Shown in pieces: positions 1 through 8,677 of a stretch of 64,000 bases of DNA. Source of the stretch: Pantoea vagans. GTDB lineage: Bacteria; Pseudomonadota; Gammaproteobacteria; Enterobacterales; Enterobacteriaceae. Position numbers and translations under genes: made by a program. The DNA lies in contig NZ_CP011427.1 in assembly GCF_001506165.1 (NCBI RefSeq), positions 4,216,001-4,280,000 on the forward strand. Reading direction: 5' to 3'. The notes beneath the pieces were generated by a model that was not told where the DNA came from, did no database searches, and was given only the letters and a program-made list of their open reading frames with translations. Within the stretch, counting starts at the first letter, position 1, and each line of letters starts with the position of its first letter.

Positions 1-833
1 AAGACGGCACCAAATTCGTGAACCTCGCGGACCTCGATATCGCGGATTACATGGATAAAGAGGAATTCCTCTCTTACATCATGTCCGGCGAAGATCTGGG
101 TCCCATTGAAGCGGTGTTCCATGAAGGTGCTTGCTCAGCGACCACCGAGTGGGACGGCAAGTACATGATGGATAACAACTATCAGTACTCAAAAGACCTG
201 CTGCATTTCTGTCTGGAACGTGAAATTCCGTTCCTGTATGCCTCTTCAGCCGCCACCTACGGCGGCCGTAATGAGAACTTCATCGAAGAACGCCAGTACG
301 AGCAGCCTCTCAACGTCTATGGCTACTCAAAAATGCTGTTTGACCACTATGTGCGTCAGATTTTGCCAGAGGCGAATTCGCCGGTGTGTGGTTTCCGTTA
401 CTTCAACGTATACGGCCCACGCGAAGGGCATAAAGGCAGCATGGCCAGCGTGGCTTTCCACCTCAACACCCAGATCGGCGGCGGTGAAAATCCGAAACTG
501 TTTGAAGGCAGCGACGATTTCCGCCGTGACTTCATCCACGTTGATGATGTGGTTGCGGTTAACCTGTGGTGCTGGGAGAACGGCATTTCGGGTATCTATA
601 ACTGCGGCACGGGTCGCGCGGAATCCTTCCAGGAAGTGGCGGATGCGGTACTGAATTTCCACCAGAAAGGCCAGATTGAGTACATTCCGTTCCCAGACAA
701 GCTGAAGGGTCGCTATCAGGCCTTCACCCAGGCCGATCTCACCAACCTGCGTGCAGCGGGTTACGACAAGGCGTTCAAAACTGTCGCGCAGGGTGTGGGT
801 GAATACATGGCCTGGCTGAACCGTAACGCATAA
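1..833 (+). CDS. hldD: ADP-L-glycero-D-manno-heptose-6-epimerase (5' partial)
   Basis: Epimerises ADP-D-glycero-D-manno-heptose to the L-glycero form, the last step of heptose precursor synthesis for the LPS inner core. It is a short-chain dehydrogenase/reductase-type enzyme. The reading frame is open from base 3, so about 34 residues, including the N-terminal NAD-binding glycine motif, lie outside the window. The visible part has the SSAATYGG segment and the catalytic YGYSK (YxxxK). The C-terminus, ending TEYMAWLN-like, matches the family. The stop is 17 bases before waaF, so it is the upstream gene of a waa operon. Identity is very secure; the 5' end and promoter cannot be seen. Confidence 0.97.
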   Translation, partial: DGTKFVNLADLDIADYMDKEEFLSYIMSGEDLGPIEAVFHEGACSATTEWDGKYMMDNNYQYSKDLLHFCLEREIPFLYASSAATYGGRNENFIEERQYEQPLNVYGYSKMLFDHYVRQILPEANSPVCGFRYFNVYGPREGHKGSMASVAFHLNTQIGGGENPKLFEGSDDFRRDFIHVDDVVAVNLWCWENGISGIYNCGTGRAESFQEVADAVLNFHQKGQIEYIPFPDKLKGRYQAFTQADLTNLRAAGYDKAFKTVAQGVGEYMAWLNRNA

Positions 834-850
834 GGAATCCGGCACCAGCG

Positions 851-1894
851 ATGAAAATTCTGGTTATTGGCCCATCCTGGGTCGGCGATATGATGATGTC
901 GCAAAGTCTCTATCGCACGCTCAAGGCTGAGCATCCAGATGCGGTGATTGATGTGATGGCGCCGGCCTGGTGTCGGCCTTTACTGTCACGCATGCCAGAG
1001 GTCAATCAGGCGCTGGCGATGCCGCTTGGCCATGGTGCTTTAGCGCTGGGTGAGCGGCGTCGTTTGGGGAAATCTCTCAGCGCCAGTGGCTATGATCGCG
1101 CTTACGTGCTGCCTAACTCGTTTAAATCGGCGCTGGTGCCGTTTTTTGCCGGAATTAAACGCCGTGTCGGTTGGCGTGGTGAGATGCGTTATGGCTTGCT
1201 AAATGATGTGCGCGTATTGGATAAACCGGCATTTCCGCTGATGGTCGAGCGTTATGTGGCGCTGGGTTATGATCAGCCAGTATCTTCTGCCCAGCAGTTA
1301 CCGCAGCCCTTGCTCTGGCCGCAACTGCGCGTAGATGATGAAGAAAAGCGCATGACGGCCGCGCAATTTTCACTTTCCGCCGATCGTCCGGTTATTGGGT
1401 TTTGCCCAGGGGCTGAATTTGGCCCGGCTAAGCGCTGGCCGCATTACCACTATGCTGCCTTAGCGGAACAACTGATTGGTGAAGGCTATCAGGTTGTGCT
1501 GTTCGGCTCGGCTAAGGATCGTGAAACCGGTGACACTATTGTGCAAACGCTATCAGACGACGCGCGTGCACACTGCAAAAATCTGGCCGGTGACACGCAG
1601 TTGGAGCAGGCCGTTATCTTGATTGCTCACTGTGCTGCCGTTGTCAGTAATGACTCTGGCTTAATGCATATTGCTGCCGCGCTGAATCGCCCACTTGTGG
1701 CGTTGTATGGCCCAAGCAGCCCGGATTTCACGCCGCCATTGTCGCATCAGGCTCGCGTTATTCGTCTGATCACGGGCTATCACAAAGTGCGTAAGGGTGA
1801 TGCCGAAGAAGGCTATCACCAGAGTTTAATTGATATTCAGCCTGCTCGCGTTCATCAGGAACTGAGTGCGCTGCTGCAGCCGGTGCGGGAGTAG
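851..1894 (+). CDS. waaF: ADP-heptose:LPS heptosyltransferase II
   Basis: Adds the second L-glycero-D-manno-heptose to the LPS inner core on the cytoplasmic face of the inner membrane. The 347 residues match the roughly 348 usual for WaaF. It starts MKILVIGPSWVGDMMMSQSL, the N-terminal acceptor-side motif of glycosyltransferase family 9, and has the C-terminal NDSGLMHIAAAL nucleotide-sugar motif. There is no signal peptide or membrane segment. It lies between hldD and waaC with short gaps (17 and 2 bases), as in the E. coli hldD-waaFC operon. Confidence 0.97.
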   Translation: MKILVIGPSWVGDMMMSQSLYRTLKAEHPDAVIDVMAPAWCRPLLSRMPEVNQALAMPLGHGALALGERRRLGKSLSASGYDRAYVLPNSFKSALVPFFAGIKRRVGWRGEMRYGLLNDVRVLDKPAFPLMVERYVALGYDQPVSSAQQLPQPLLWPQLRVDDEEKRMTAAQFSLSADRPVIGFCPGAEFGPAKRWPHYHYAALAEQLIGEGYQVVLFGSAKDRETGDTIVQTLSDDARAHCKNLAGDTQLEQAVILIAHCAAVVSNDSGLMHIAAALNRPLVALYGPSSPDFTPPLSHQARVIRLITGYHKVRKGDAEEGYHQSLIDIQPARVHQELSALLQPVRE

Positions 1895-1896
1895 CC

Positions 1897-2859
1897 ATGC
1901 ACGTTTTGATTGTTAAAACCTCCTCAATGGGAGACGTGCTGCATACCTTACCTGCACTCACCGATGCGATGCAGGCCATGCCGGGCATCCGTTTTGATTG
2001 GGCAGTGGAAGAGAACTTCGCTCAAATCCCAGGCTGGCACCCAGCAGTGGATAAAGTCCTGCCGGTTGCCATTCGCCGCTGGCGTAAACACTGGTTTGGC
2101 AGCCAGCAGCGTGAAGAGCGTGTGCTTTTCAAGCGTGACCTGCAATCGCGTGAGTATGACGTGATCATTGATGCGCAAGGCCTGATTAAAAGTGCTGCGC
2201 TGGTCACGCGCTTGGCTAAGGGGATCAAACACGGGCAAGACAGCCGGAGTGCCCGTGAGCCTTTTGCCAGCTGGTGGTATGACAAACGTCATGAAATCAA
2301 TAAGCAACAGCATGCCGTTGAGCGAACGCGGGAACTGTTTGCCAAAAGCCTTGGATATGAAAAACCGGCTACGCAAGGCGACTATGCAATTGCCCGACAT
2401 TTCCTCTCCATGCTGCCTCAGGATGCACATCAGTACCTGGTGTTCCTGCACGCGACCACGCGTGACAATAAACACTGGCCGGAATCGCACTGGCGTGAAC
2501 TGATAGAGCTGGTACAGCCAACGGGCCTGAAAATAAAGCTTCCTTGGGGGGCAGAGCATGAGCATCAGCGTGCATTAAGAATGGCTGAGGGGTTTACACA
2601 TGTTGAGGTGCTGCCAAAGCTTACGCTGGAACAGGTTGCGCAGCAGTTAGCTGGCGCGCGTGCGGTGGTCTCTGTGGATACCGGCTTGAGTCATCTGACA
2701 GCCGCGCTGGACCGGCCCAACATCACGCTCTTTGGGCCAACCGATCCAGGCTTGATTGGGGGATATGGTCAAAATCAGCATGAACTACGCGGTGAAGATG
2801 GCACCATGCAGGCAATTTCTGCCAACAGGGTCATGGATAAATTGCGGGAATTACTCTGA
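1897..2859 (+). CDS. waaC: ADP-heptose:LPS heptosyltransferase I
   Basis: Transfers the first heptose onto Kdo2-lipid A. The 320 residues match the family (about 319 in E. coli). The GT9 N-terminal motif SSMGDVLHTLPAL and the C-terminal SVDTGLSHLTAAL are both visible. Its ATG follows the waaF stop by two bases, so the two are probably translationally coupled. The next gene begins immediately after its TGA. Loss of WaaC normally gives deep-rough LPS (family knowledge). Confidence 0.97.
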   Translation: MHVLIVKTSSMGDVLHTLPALTDAMQAMPGIRFDWAVEENFAQIPGWHPAVDKVLPVAIRRWRKHWFGSQQREERVLFKRDLQSREYDVIIDAQGLIKSAALVTRLAKGIKHGQDSRSAREPFASWWYDKRHEINKQQHAVERTRELFAKSLGYEKPATQGDYAIARHFLSMLPQDAHQYLVFLHATTRDNKHWPESHWRELIELVQPTGLKIKLPWGAEHEHQRALRMAEGFTHVEVLPKLTLEQVAQQLAGARAVVSVDTGLSHLTAALDRPNITLFGPTDPGLIGGYGQNQHELRGEDGTMQAISANRVMDKLRELL

Positions 2860-3768
2860 ATGGACTCGATCTTCAAGCAATTGTATCGTTATACCCATGC
2901 CAGGGTTATGCGGCACAACGAAAACTTTTGGCCGTATATTGCGATTCAACGTGCAGATGAAGATCATATTCAGAAATTATCGTACTGCAGAAAAAATGTT
3001 CCCCTGGAAAATCTGAGTGATCTTCATGCGAAGGTGTCTGGCGATGTGACCATTCTCGCCACAGGGCCGTCTATCAATTCACTGGATTTGCAAAAGCTGT
3101 CCGATACCACTTTTATTGGTGTTAATGGGGCCTATCATTTACGTAATAATGTTAAGTTTTCTTATTATGTCATTGTGGATCGTGGGTTTGTTAAGCAACG
3201 TGCAAATCTGGTTAAGGACGTGCTGGCGGACAAAAATTTAGTGCTTTTCACCACTGTGCACTGTTTGAACGACATGCTTAAGAGCGTGTTGTTAAACGAC
3301 ATCCAGTGTCGATTGGCAATTATCGAAGATCTCAGCTTCAAGGTGTTCCGTGAAAAGGTTATGCCCTATGACTACGAACGGTATTACCGAGAAAAAAACG
3401 GCATTAAAATATTCCCCACTGAACCCCGTGCAGGGTTTTCATGGGATATCCGTCAGGGGATTTTCGATGCAGGTACCGTTGCCTATTGGGCTCTGCAAAT
3501 TGCCGCGTGGTTAGGTGCTCATCGTATCTTATTGGCCGGTGTCGATATGAATAACTTTGACGCGCCAAGGTTTTATGAAAGTGAGGGAGATAAATTACCC
3601 AGTTTTCTCTCTTCTAATTTTGAAAGCATCATCAGACCTGCTTTTCTGCATGCAAGTAGAGAGTTGGGCCGCGCAAATATCAAAACCTATAATTTGTGTT
3701 TAAATAGTGGATTAGGCGATGATATTTTTGAAAAAACCACGCCGGATGTGCTTTTTCCTCAGAAATAA
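2860..3768 (+). CDS. WaaZ-like LPS core biosynthesis protein (candidate Kdo III transferase)
   Basis: 302 residues, starting directly after the waaC TGA, so probably in the same operon. Visible features: TILATGPSINSLDL (a GPS-type nucleotide-binding loop, about residues 64-77), then FIGVNGAYHL, and a later ILLAGVDMNNFDAPRFYE segment. From memory this order (GP-S loop, VNG, GxDM/L...PRFY) resembles E. coli WaaZ, which adds a third Kdo to the inner core; that match is unverified. No transmembrane segment is seen. The second half is AT-richer than waaC, suggesting separate ancestry. Alternatives are another GT42-like or DUF115-like transferase. The position after waaC supports a role in LPS core decoration; the exact reaction is inference. 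Confidence 0.6.
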   Translation: MDSIFKQLYRYTHARVMRHNENFWPYIAIQRADEDHIQKLSYCRKNVPLENLSDLHAKVSGDVTILATGPSINSLDLQKLSDTTFIGVNGAYHLRNNVKFSYYVIVDRGFVKQRANLVKDVLADKNLVLFTTVHCLNDMLKSVLLNDIQCRLAIIEDLSFKVFREKVMPYDYERYYREKNGIKIFPTEPRAGFSWDIRQGIFDAGTVAYWALQIAAWLGAHRILLAGVDMNNFDAPRFYESEGDKLPSFLSSNFESIIRPAFLHASRELGRANIKTYNLCLNSGLGDDIFEKTTPDVLFPQK

Positions 3769-3771
3769 TCC

Positions 3772-3802
3772 GCCAGGTTATTAACCTAACCTGGCAGTGA
3801 AA
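3772..3802. terminator. Bidirectional terminator between convergent LPS genes
   Basis: Perfect 9-bp stem (3772-3780 with 3787-3795, core CCAGGTTA/TAACCTGG) around a 6-base loop. A T-rich stretch follows on the plus strand (3801-3812, ATTATTTTTT region). It lies between the WaaZ-like stop at 3768 and the convergent GT9 stop at 3803. Confidence 0.7.
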
Positions 3803-4948
3803 TTATTTTTTAATCACCATCTTCAATTCCTGCAAAACGGTATCGACGCTGATTTTCCGCAATGGGTAGATCGCGTCGTCGCCTGCTTCCGGTTCTATGC
3901 GAATCGTTTTATGAATCGATAAATCCTGATACGGGCCTGTATGCCGTGGGTTAGCGCTGACGTACAGGCTCACCGTTGGCGTTTGGGCTGTAATGGCAAT
4001 ATGCAGCGGACCGGTGTCTCCGGTGACTAATGCATCGATCGAATTGATGAGTTCAATCAACGCTGGAAGACGGGTTTTTCCAATGTAAGACGTCACTCGG
4101 GAGTGATATTTTTCAGGCAACATTTTGAAGAACTCTTTTTCAATTGGCTGGTCTTGTCCTGCACCTGTCAATATCACCTTCGAGTCAGCAATGTCAGTGA
4201 AAATACGTTCTGCTAATTGAGCAAAATGCTCAACAGGCCAGCAGCGATTTTTACCTGATGCCCCCATCTGAAAACCAATGGTTGGACTCAGAGCGCTGCG
4301 CGGCGTTTTATTAACCGCAATCGGAAACTGCATTTTAATATCGGCCGGATCACAGCCTAAAACGCTAATTAAATCCATTTTGCGTTGAATGATATGGCCA
4401 TCTACGCTGGTCGAGTATTTATCCAGCCAATGGTTAAATACCGGTTTGTCATGGCGAAAGTTATCTCGAATGATATACTTTGAACCACCAAGGCGGGAGC
4501 ATAAAATATCGTAACCCAGGCTTGAATGTAAAAGTAATGTTAAGTCTGGTTGGAATTGACGTATTTTTCTAATCAAGTTCGGTGCACGAACAATTTTATT
4601 ATCCCAGATGGCGACTTGATCAAACCATTCACTTTTTTCGACCAGATCGCGGTTTTTATCACTGGATACCAGCATAAGTTTGGCAGCAGGGTAACGGCGT
4701 TTTATGGCTTTAATGGCTGGGGTGTTGAAGAGTAAATCCCCTAATGCAGTCGTTGAGAAAATAACAATGCGTTCAAATTCATGATTTGAACTTAACGGCT
4801 GCTTATTTTTATCAATCTGACTCAGTCTGGCATGCAAACTCAGTACGTTATTGATTAAATTTATTTTCCAAATCTTTTTCATTAATCCGATTAACCCTAA
4901 GAACCTGGCAAATTTGACATCAATGCTGGGAAATAATTTCGTTATCAT
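3803..4948 (-). CDS. Glycosyltransferase family 9, heptosyltransferase (WaaQ-like)
   Basis: A GT9 protein related to LPS heptosyltransferases. It has the N-terminal IVIFSTTALGDLLFNTPAIK motif, the central GFQMGASGKNRCWP segment (UDP/ADP-sugar side) and C-terminal ALVTGDTGPLHIA. It probably adds a heptose to the LPS core, as WaaQ (heptosyltransferase III) does; acceptor and linkage are not deducible. I place the start at 4948 (MITKLF, 381 residues), because the in-frame ATG at 4978 lies inside a terminator stem. A start at 4882 (MKKIWK) is also possible; no site has a strong Shine-Dalgarno sequence. The gene is AT-rich relative to its neighbours and is transcribed alone on the minus strand. 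Confidence 0.8.
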   Translation of the reverse strand: MITKLFPSIDVKFARFLGLIGLMKKIWKINLINNVLSLHARLSQIDKNKQPLSSNHEFERIVIFSTTALGDLLFNTPAIKAIKRRYPAAKLMLVSSDKNRDLVEKSEWFDQVAIWDNKIVRAPNLIRKIRQFQPDLTLLLHSSLGYDILCSRLGGSKYIIRDNFRHDKPVFNHWLDKYSTSVDGHIIQRKMDLISVLGCDPADIKMQFPIAVNKTPRSALSPTIGFQMGASGKNRCWPVEHFAQLAERIFTDIADSKVILTGAGQDQPIEKEFFKMLPEKYHSRVTSYIGKTRLPALIELINSIDALVTGDTGPLHIAITAQTPTVSLYVSANPRHTGPYQDLSIHKTIRIEPEAGDDAIYPLRKISVDTVLQELKMVIKK

Positions 4949-4952
4949 AACG

Positions 4953-4985
4953 AAAAAAACGCCAGTCCCGAATGGCACTGACGTT
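4953..4985 (-). terminator. Intrinsic terminator downstream of yibQ
   Basis: On the minus strand an AACGTCAGT/ACTGGCGTT stem (8 of 9 pairs; 4958-4966 with 4977-4985) is followed by seven U residues (A run at 4953-4959). It closes the envC-yibQ unit and overlaps the upstream ATG candidate of the GT9 gene. Confidence 0.7.
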
Positions 4986-5011
4986 AATTTTTCATGTTGT
5001 TGACGATTAGC

Positions 5012-5917
5012 TTAGAAAAGCGAACCTAACTGTTTGATTAGTTTGCTTTCTGAAACATGCTCGATGATCAGATCCACCGCACGGCTTTGTGGTACTGGCG
5101 GTAGCGGTTTACTCACCTTACACACGCCCGGCGCATGGAACTTGGTGGGCAGCGGTTTTGCTGGCTGAGAGGATGGGCCGGATCCCTGATGCAACGGTTC
5201 ATTCAGTAGCTGGCTTGGGCGTACCAAGGTGATATCGCCAGGCAGCGATGGCAGCATTTGTTGCAACACGCGAACCGTGGTCGGATGCGGATGACCAATC
5301 GCAATGGCATAGCCATCACGCTGTGCCAGTTTAACTGCGCGGGTGAATTGCTCGCGAATCGAAGCTTCATTCTGGCTGTCATCGAGGAATACGCGGCGTT
5401 TGAGTACTTTTACATGCGTGCCTTGCGAGGCTGGAATGGACTGGCTGTTGCCAATCGTCATGCTATCGAGAAAGTAGTAGTTGTACTGGTTGAGTACCTG
5501 CATCACTTTCTGCATGCCGGGCAGGCTTGAGGTCATTTTGCTGCCCATATGGTTGTTCAGGCCCACGGCGAACGGGACTTTACCCGTTGCATCGCGAATG
5601 ATGCGTGCGATCTCTTCGCTGCTCATTTCCGGAGTGAGGGTATCTTTCTCCAGTGGCTGCTTACTAAGCGGTGCCATGGGCAGATGGATCAACACTTCAT
5701 GGCCGCCCTGATGGGCTTTGGTCGCCATTTCACGCGCGTGTGGTGCATTGGGAAGTACAGCGACGGAAATCGCCGCTGGCATTTGCAACACTTTGTTCTC
5801 TTCTACAGGCCGGTAACCGAAGTCGTCGATGACTATCGAAAGTTTGCCGGCCTGAGCAGAAAGTGACAAAAACAGCGCACAGAGCGCGATTGAAAGCTTT
5901 TGGGGCTGAAACAACAC
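5012..5917 (-). CDS. yibQ: Periplasmic divergent polysaccharide deacetylase YibQ
   Basis: Member of the divergent polysaccharide deacetylase family (DUF610/COG2861), usually found behind envC. It has an N-terminal signal peptide (about residues 1-23, hydrophobic ALCALFLSLSAQA) and then KLSIVIDDFGYRP. Conserved LIHLPMAP, GLNNHMGS and FLDSMT motifs of the NodB-like fold follow. The start is GTG at 5917, immediately after the envC stop, preceded by AGGA at a suitable distance; there is no in-frame ATG nearby. The function is not well established in the family; a role in envelope polysaccharide or division is inferred from the envC linkage. Confidence 0.9.
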   Translation of the reverse strand: MLFQPQKLSIALCALFLSLSAQAGKLSIVIDDFGYRPVEENKVLQMPAAISVAVLPNAPHAREMATKAHQGGHEVLIHLPMAPLSKQPLEKDTLTPEMSSEEIARIIRDATGKVPFAVGLNNHMGSKMTSSLPGMQKVMQVLNQYNYYFLDSMTIGNSQSIPASQGTHVKVLKRRVFLDDSQNEASIREQFTRAVKLAQRDGYAIAIGHPHPTTVRVLQQMLPSLPGDITLVRPSQLLNEPLHQGSGPSSQPAKPLPTKFHAPGVCKVSKPLPPVPQSRAVDLIIEHVSESKLIKQLGSLF

Positions 5918-7219
5918 TTATCTTCCTAACCACGGTAGTGGATTGACGGCCTTTCCCTGGCGTCGGATTTCAAAGTAGAGCGAAGGCGTGCCGCGGCCGC
6001 CACTGGTACCCACTAAAGCGATAGGCTGTCCTGCCTTCACCTGAGTACCGACGCTCACCAGCGCACTTTGGTTGTAGCCATAAAGACTCATGTCGCCTTT
6101 ACCATGTTCCAGCACCACAACCAGACCGTAGCCTTGCAGCCAGTCGGCCATCAGTACGCGTCCATCGGCGATGGCTTTCACTTCTGTACCTTCTGGTGCA
6201 TCAATCACCAGACCTTTCCAGCGCAGTTCGCCCTGCATGGATTCGCCGAAGCGATGTTCTATGCGTCCGTTGACCGGCCACAGAGCTTGACCTCCAGGCC
6301 TGCCAAGTCCGCCGGTTCGTGCCATCAGTTCACGCTCGCTCTGCGTGGGCTGATAGTTGGAACCTTTGGCTTTTGCCTGCGCCTGGCGTTGGCGAACTTT
6401 CTCTGCCTCGCGTGCTTCGCGTTCCGCACGTTCACGTGCTTCACGTTCCGCTTTGGCAATTTTATCTTGCAGGCGGCTTTCGTTTTCCCGCATTTCGACC
6501 AGATCGGCTTGATCTTTTTCCAGCGAGCTTTCCAGCACCGTCAGCGTTTTCTTGCGTGCTGCACTGGCGGTTTCCAGCTTGGTTTGCTGTGTTTGCTGCT
6601 GTGACAACAGCGATTTCTGCTGTTCCTGTTTGCCTTGTAATGCCTGGCGCTGTTCCGCGAGCTGCTGCTGGGTTTGTTTGAGATCGTCGATGTTTTTCTG
6701 ACGTGCGGCATTGAGATAGCCGAAATAAGCCAGAATACGCTCACTGCGCTGCGCTTCTTCACCACCTAACAGCAATTGCAAACCATTGTGCTGCCCCTGG
6801 CGGAACGCCGCATCCAGTTGTTGCGCCAGCAATTTTTCCTGCTGGGCCTGCTGTTTTTCCAGGTGAGAGATAGAGGTGGTGATCTGTGCGATTTCGCCGT
6901 TCAGCGCGGTCAGGCTATTACGTGTTTCGCGCAATTGACGGCTGGCTTGAGCAATCACTTTTTCCTGGCTTTGCAGTTGGTCAAGGAGCTTGCTGCGCTG
7001 CAGTTTCTGCGCTTTGACGCTCTTTTCTTTCTCGGCGATATCTTGCTGAATGGATTTCAGCTGTGTTTTGCTGTCATCGGCGCTGTGAGCGGCAATTGGC
7101 AACAACAGCGCGCCCGCACAGAGCAGGCTTCGGGAGATTTCGGACCAGAAAAATAACAACGGATGCGCTGGGCCGTTGTGGCGAGTCCTTGTGTGTGTAA
7201 CGGTCGCTTTTCCCTTCAT
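5918..7219 (-). CDS. envC: Murein hydrolase activator EnvC
   Basis: Periplasmic activator of the amidases AmiA and AmiB at the division septum, recruited by FtsEX. The 433 residues are slightly longer than E. coli EnvC (about 419) because of an extended N-terminus ahead of a signal sequence (LLCAGALLLPIAAHSA). A long coiled coil spans about residues 50-290 (Q/K/E-rich heptads). A C-terminal LytM/M23-like domain follows (GLVIDAPEGTEVKAIADGRV ... LYFEIRRQG) and is expected to lack zinc ligands. In E. coli gpmM precedes envC; here it is absent, and the next gene upstream is divergent yibN. Confidence 0.96.
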   Translation of the reverse strand: MKGKATVTHTRTRHNGPAHPLLFFWSEISRSLLCAGALLLPIAAHSADDSKTQLKSIQQDIAEKEKSVKAQKLQRSKLLDQLQSQEKVIAQASRQLRETRNSLTALNGEIAQITTSISHLEKQQAQQEKLLAQQLDAAFRQGQHNGLQLLLGGEEAQRSERILAYFGYLNAARQKNIDDLKQTQQQLAEQRQALQGKQEQQKSLLSQQQTQQTKLETASAARKKTLTVLESSLEKDQADLVEMRENESRLQDKIAKAEREARERAEREAREAEKVRQRQAQAKAKGSNYQPTQSERELMARTGGLGRPGGQALWPVNGRIEHRFGESMQGELRWKGLVIDAPEGTEVKAIADGRVLMADWLQGYGLVVVLEHGKGDMSLYGYNQSALVSVGTQVKAGQPIALVGTSGGRGTPSLYFEIRRQGKAVNPLPWLGR

Positions 7220-7469
7220 AGTCGATAATTATTCCACGATGAACAGCCGCTTACCAGTTATCCCGGGCGGGTTTTGCTTAACGAAAGATGTCCGTGCCGA
7301 GCTTACTGGCATTAACTTTGTCTTAATTTTGCGATTAGAACACTTTTTTTGGAAAATGACGCACAAATCGTAACTCTGCCCGCTTCACGACTGTACATGA
7401 GAAGTGGCGCAGGTATACTCAGAACCCTTGTTTTAGCTTAATTAGCCCGGTCTGGAGTCGTTACCCCTC

Positions 7470-7901
7470 ATGCAAGATATTATGCAGTTTGCAAGCAATC
7501 ACACCATCCTTAGTCTGGCATGGGTTGTTTTACTCGTTCTGGTGATTGTGACCACCGTTAAAGGAATGTTCTCTAAGATAAAAACCATCAGCCGTGGCGA
7601 AGCAACCCACCTGATTAACAAAGAGGACGCGGTGGTTGTAGACGTGCGCTCGCGCGATGACTATCGCAAAGGACACATTTCAGGGGCGATTAACGTTGCC
7701 GCCGCTGATATTAAAAAAGGCAGCTTTGCCGACCTGGAAAAGCACAAGTCACAGCCCATAATTGTGGTATGTGCCACCGGCCAAAGCGCGGGTGAATCGG
7801 CAGCGAAATTGAGTGCCGCAGGTTTTGAGAACGTTTCTGTGCTGAAAGATGGCGTGAGCGGCTGGAGTGGTGAGAACCTGCCGCTGGTACGTGGTAAATA
7901 A
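7470..7901 (+). CDS. yibN: Membrane-anchored rhodanese-like protein YibN
   Basis: 143 residues: one N-terminal membrane segment (about 12-30, [17 protein letters not shown]) followed by a single rhodanese domain ([22 protein letters not shown]). The active-site loop reads CATGQSAG with Cys at about position 101. Sulfurtransferase activity is plausible but not shown; substrates of YibN are poorly known. It leads the yibN-grxC-secB-gpsA cluster, which is compactly spaced and probably co-transcribed. Confidence 0.95.
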   Translation: MQDIMQFASNHTILSLAWVVLLVLVIVTTVKGMFSKIKTISRGEATHLINKEDAVVVDVRSRDDYRKGHISGAINVAAADIKKGSFADLEKHKSQPIIVVCATGQSAGESAAKLSAAGFENVSVLKDGVSGWSGENLPLVRGK

Positions 7902-7918
7902 TTCCCTGAGGTATCCGC

Positions 7919-8173
7919 ATGGCTAATGTAGAGATTTATACCAAAGTGACCTGCCCGTATTGCCACAGAGCAAAGGCGTTGCTGGATCAAAAAGGCGTGT
8001 CGTTCAAGGAGATTCCTATTGATGGGAACGCGACGAAACGTGAAGAAATGATCCAACGCAGCGGGCGTACAACGGTTCCACAAATTTTTATTGATGCACA
8101 GCACATTGGTGGCTGTGACGATCTTTACGCGCTGGATGGGCGTCAGGGATTGGATCCCTTACTCCAGGCATAA
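7919..8173 (+). CDS. grxC: Glutaredoxin 3
   Basis: Small glutathione-dependent thiol-disulfide oxidoreductase of the cytoplasm. The 84 residues have the dithiol active site CPYC at positions 12-15 and the glutathione-binding TVPQIF and GGCDD motifs. The ATG lies 17 bases after the yibN stop, with a GAGG element before it. The order grxC-secB-gpsA is that of E. coli. Confidence 0.98.
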   Translation: MANVEIYTKVTCPYCHRAKALLDQKGVSFKEIPIDGNATKREEMIQRSGRTTVPQIFIDAQHIGGCDDLYALDGRQGLDPLLQA

Positions 8174-8212
8174 TTTCTCGATAAGACAATTTAACTCACA
8201 GGATTTAGTCAC

Positions 8213-8677
8213 ATGTCAGAACATTCTACTAACGAAATGCAGTTCCAGATTCAACGTGTCTATACCAAAGACGTTTCTTACGAAGCGCCAAATGCCCCTC
8301 AGGTTTTCCAGAAAGAGTGGGAACCTGAAGTGAAGCTGGATCTGGACACAGCTTCGTCTCAGCTGGCTGATGAAGTGTACGAAGTCGTTCTGCGTGTGAC
8401 TGTGACCGCAACTGTGGGTGAAGACACCGCGTTCCTGTGTGAAGTACAGCAGGCAGGTATCTTCACTATCGGCGGTATTGAAGGTACGCAGATGGCGCAT
8501 TGCTTGGGTGCTTACTGCCCGAACATTCTGTTCCCTTATGCGCGTGAGTGCATCACCAGCCTCGTATCGCGTGGTACTTTCCCGCAGCTCAATCTGGCGC
8601 CAGTTAACTTTGATGCCCTGTTCATGAACTATCTGCAGCAGCAAGGTGAAGGCGAAGCGCCACGTCAGGATGCCTGA
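8213..8677 (+). CDS. secB: Protein-export chaperone SecB
   Basis: Tetrameric cytoplasmic chaperone that holds precursor proteins unfolded and passes them to SecA. The 154 residues have the typical N-terminus ([12 protein letters not shown] after a short acidic leader), the [13 protein letters not shown] strand and the SecA-contact region near LFPYARE. The stop TGA overlaps the gpsA ATG by one base (8677), suggesting translational coupling. Confidence 0.98.
   Translation: MSEHSTNEMQFQIQRVYTKDVSYEAPNAPQVFQKEWEPEVKLDLDTASSQLADEVYEVVLRVTVTATVGEDTAFLCEVQQAGIFTIGGIEGTQMAHCLGAYCPNILFPYARECITSLVSRGTFPQLNLAPVNFDALFMNYLQQQGEGEAPRQDA

Noticed and set aside
327..845. 172-codon open frame antisense to hldD
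   Set aside because: Shadow of a conserved gene in GC-rich codons; no family resemblance and no ribosome-binding site.
4949..4978. Upstream ATG (4978) for the GT9 gene
   Set aside because: It lies within the stem of the terminator of yibQ and adds residues with no family support.
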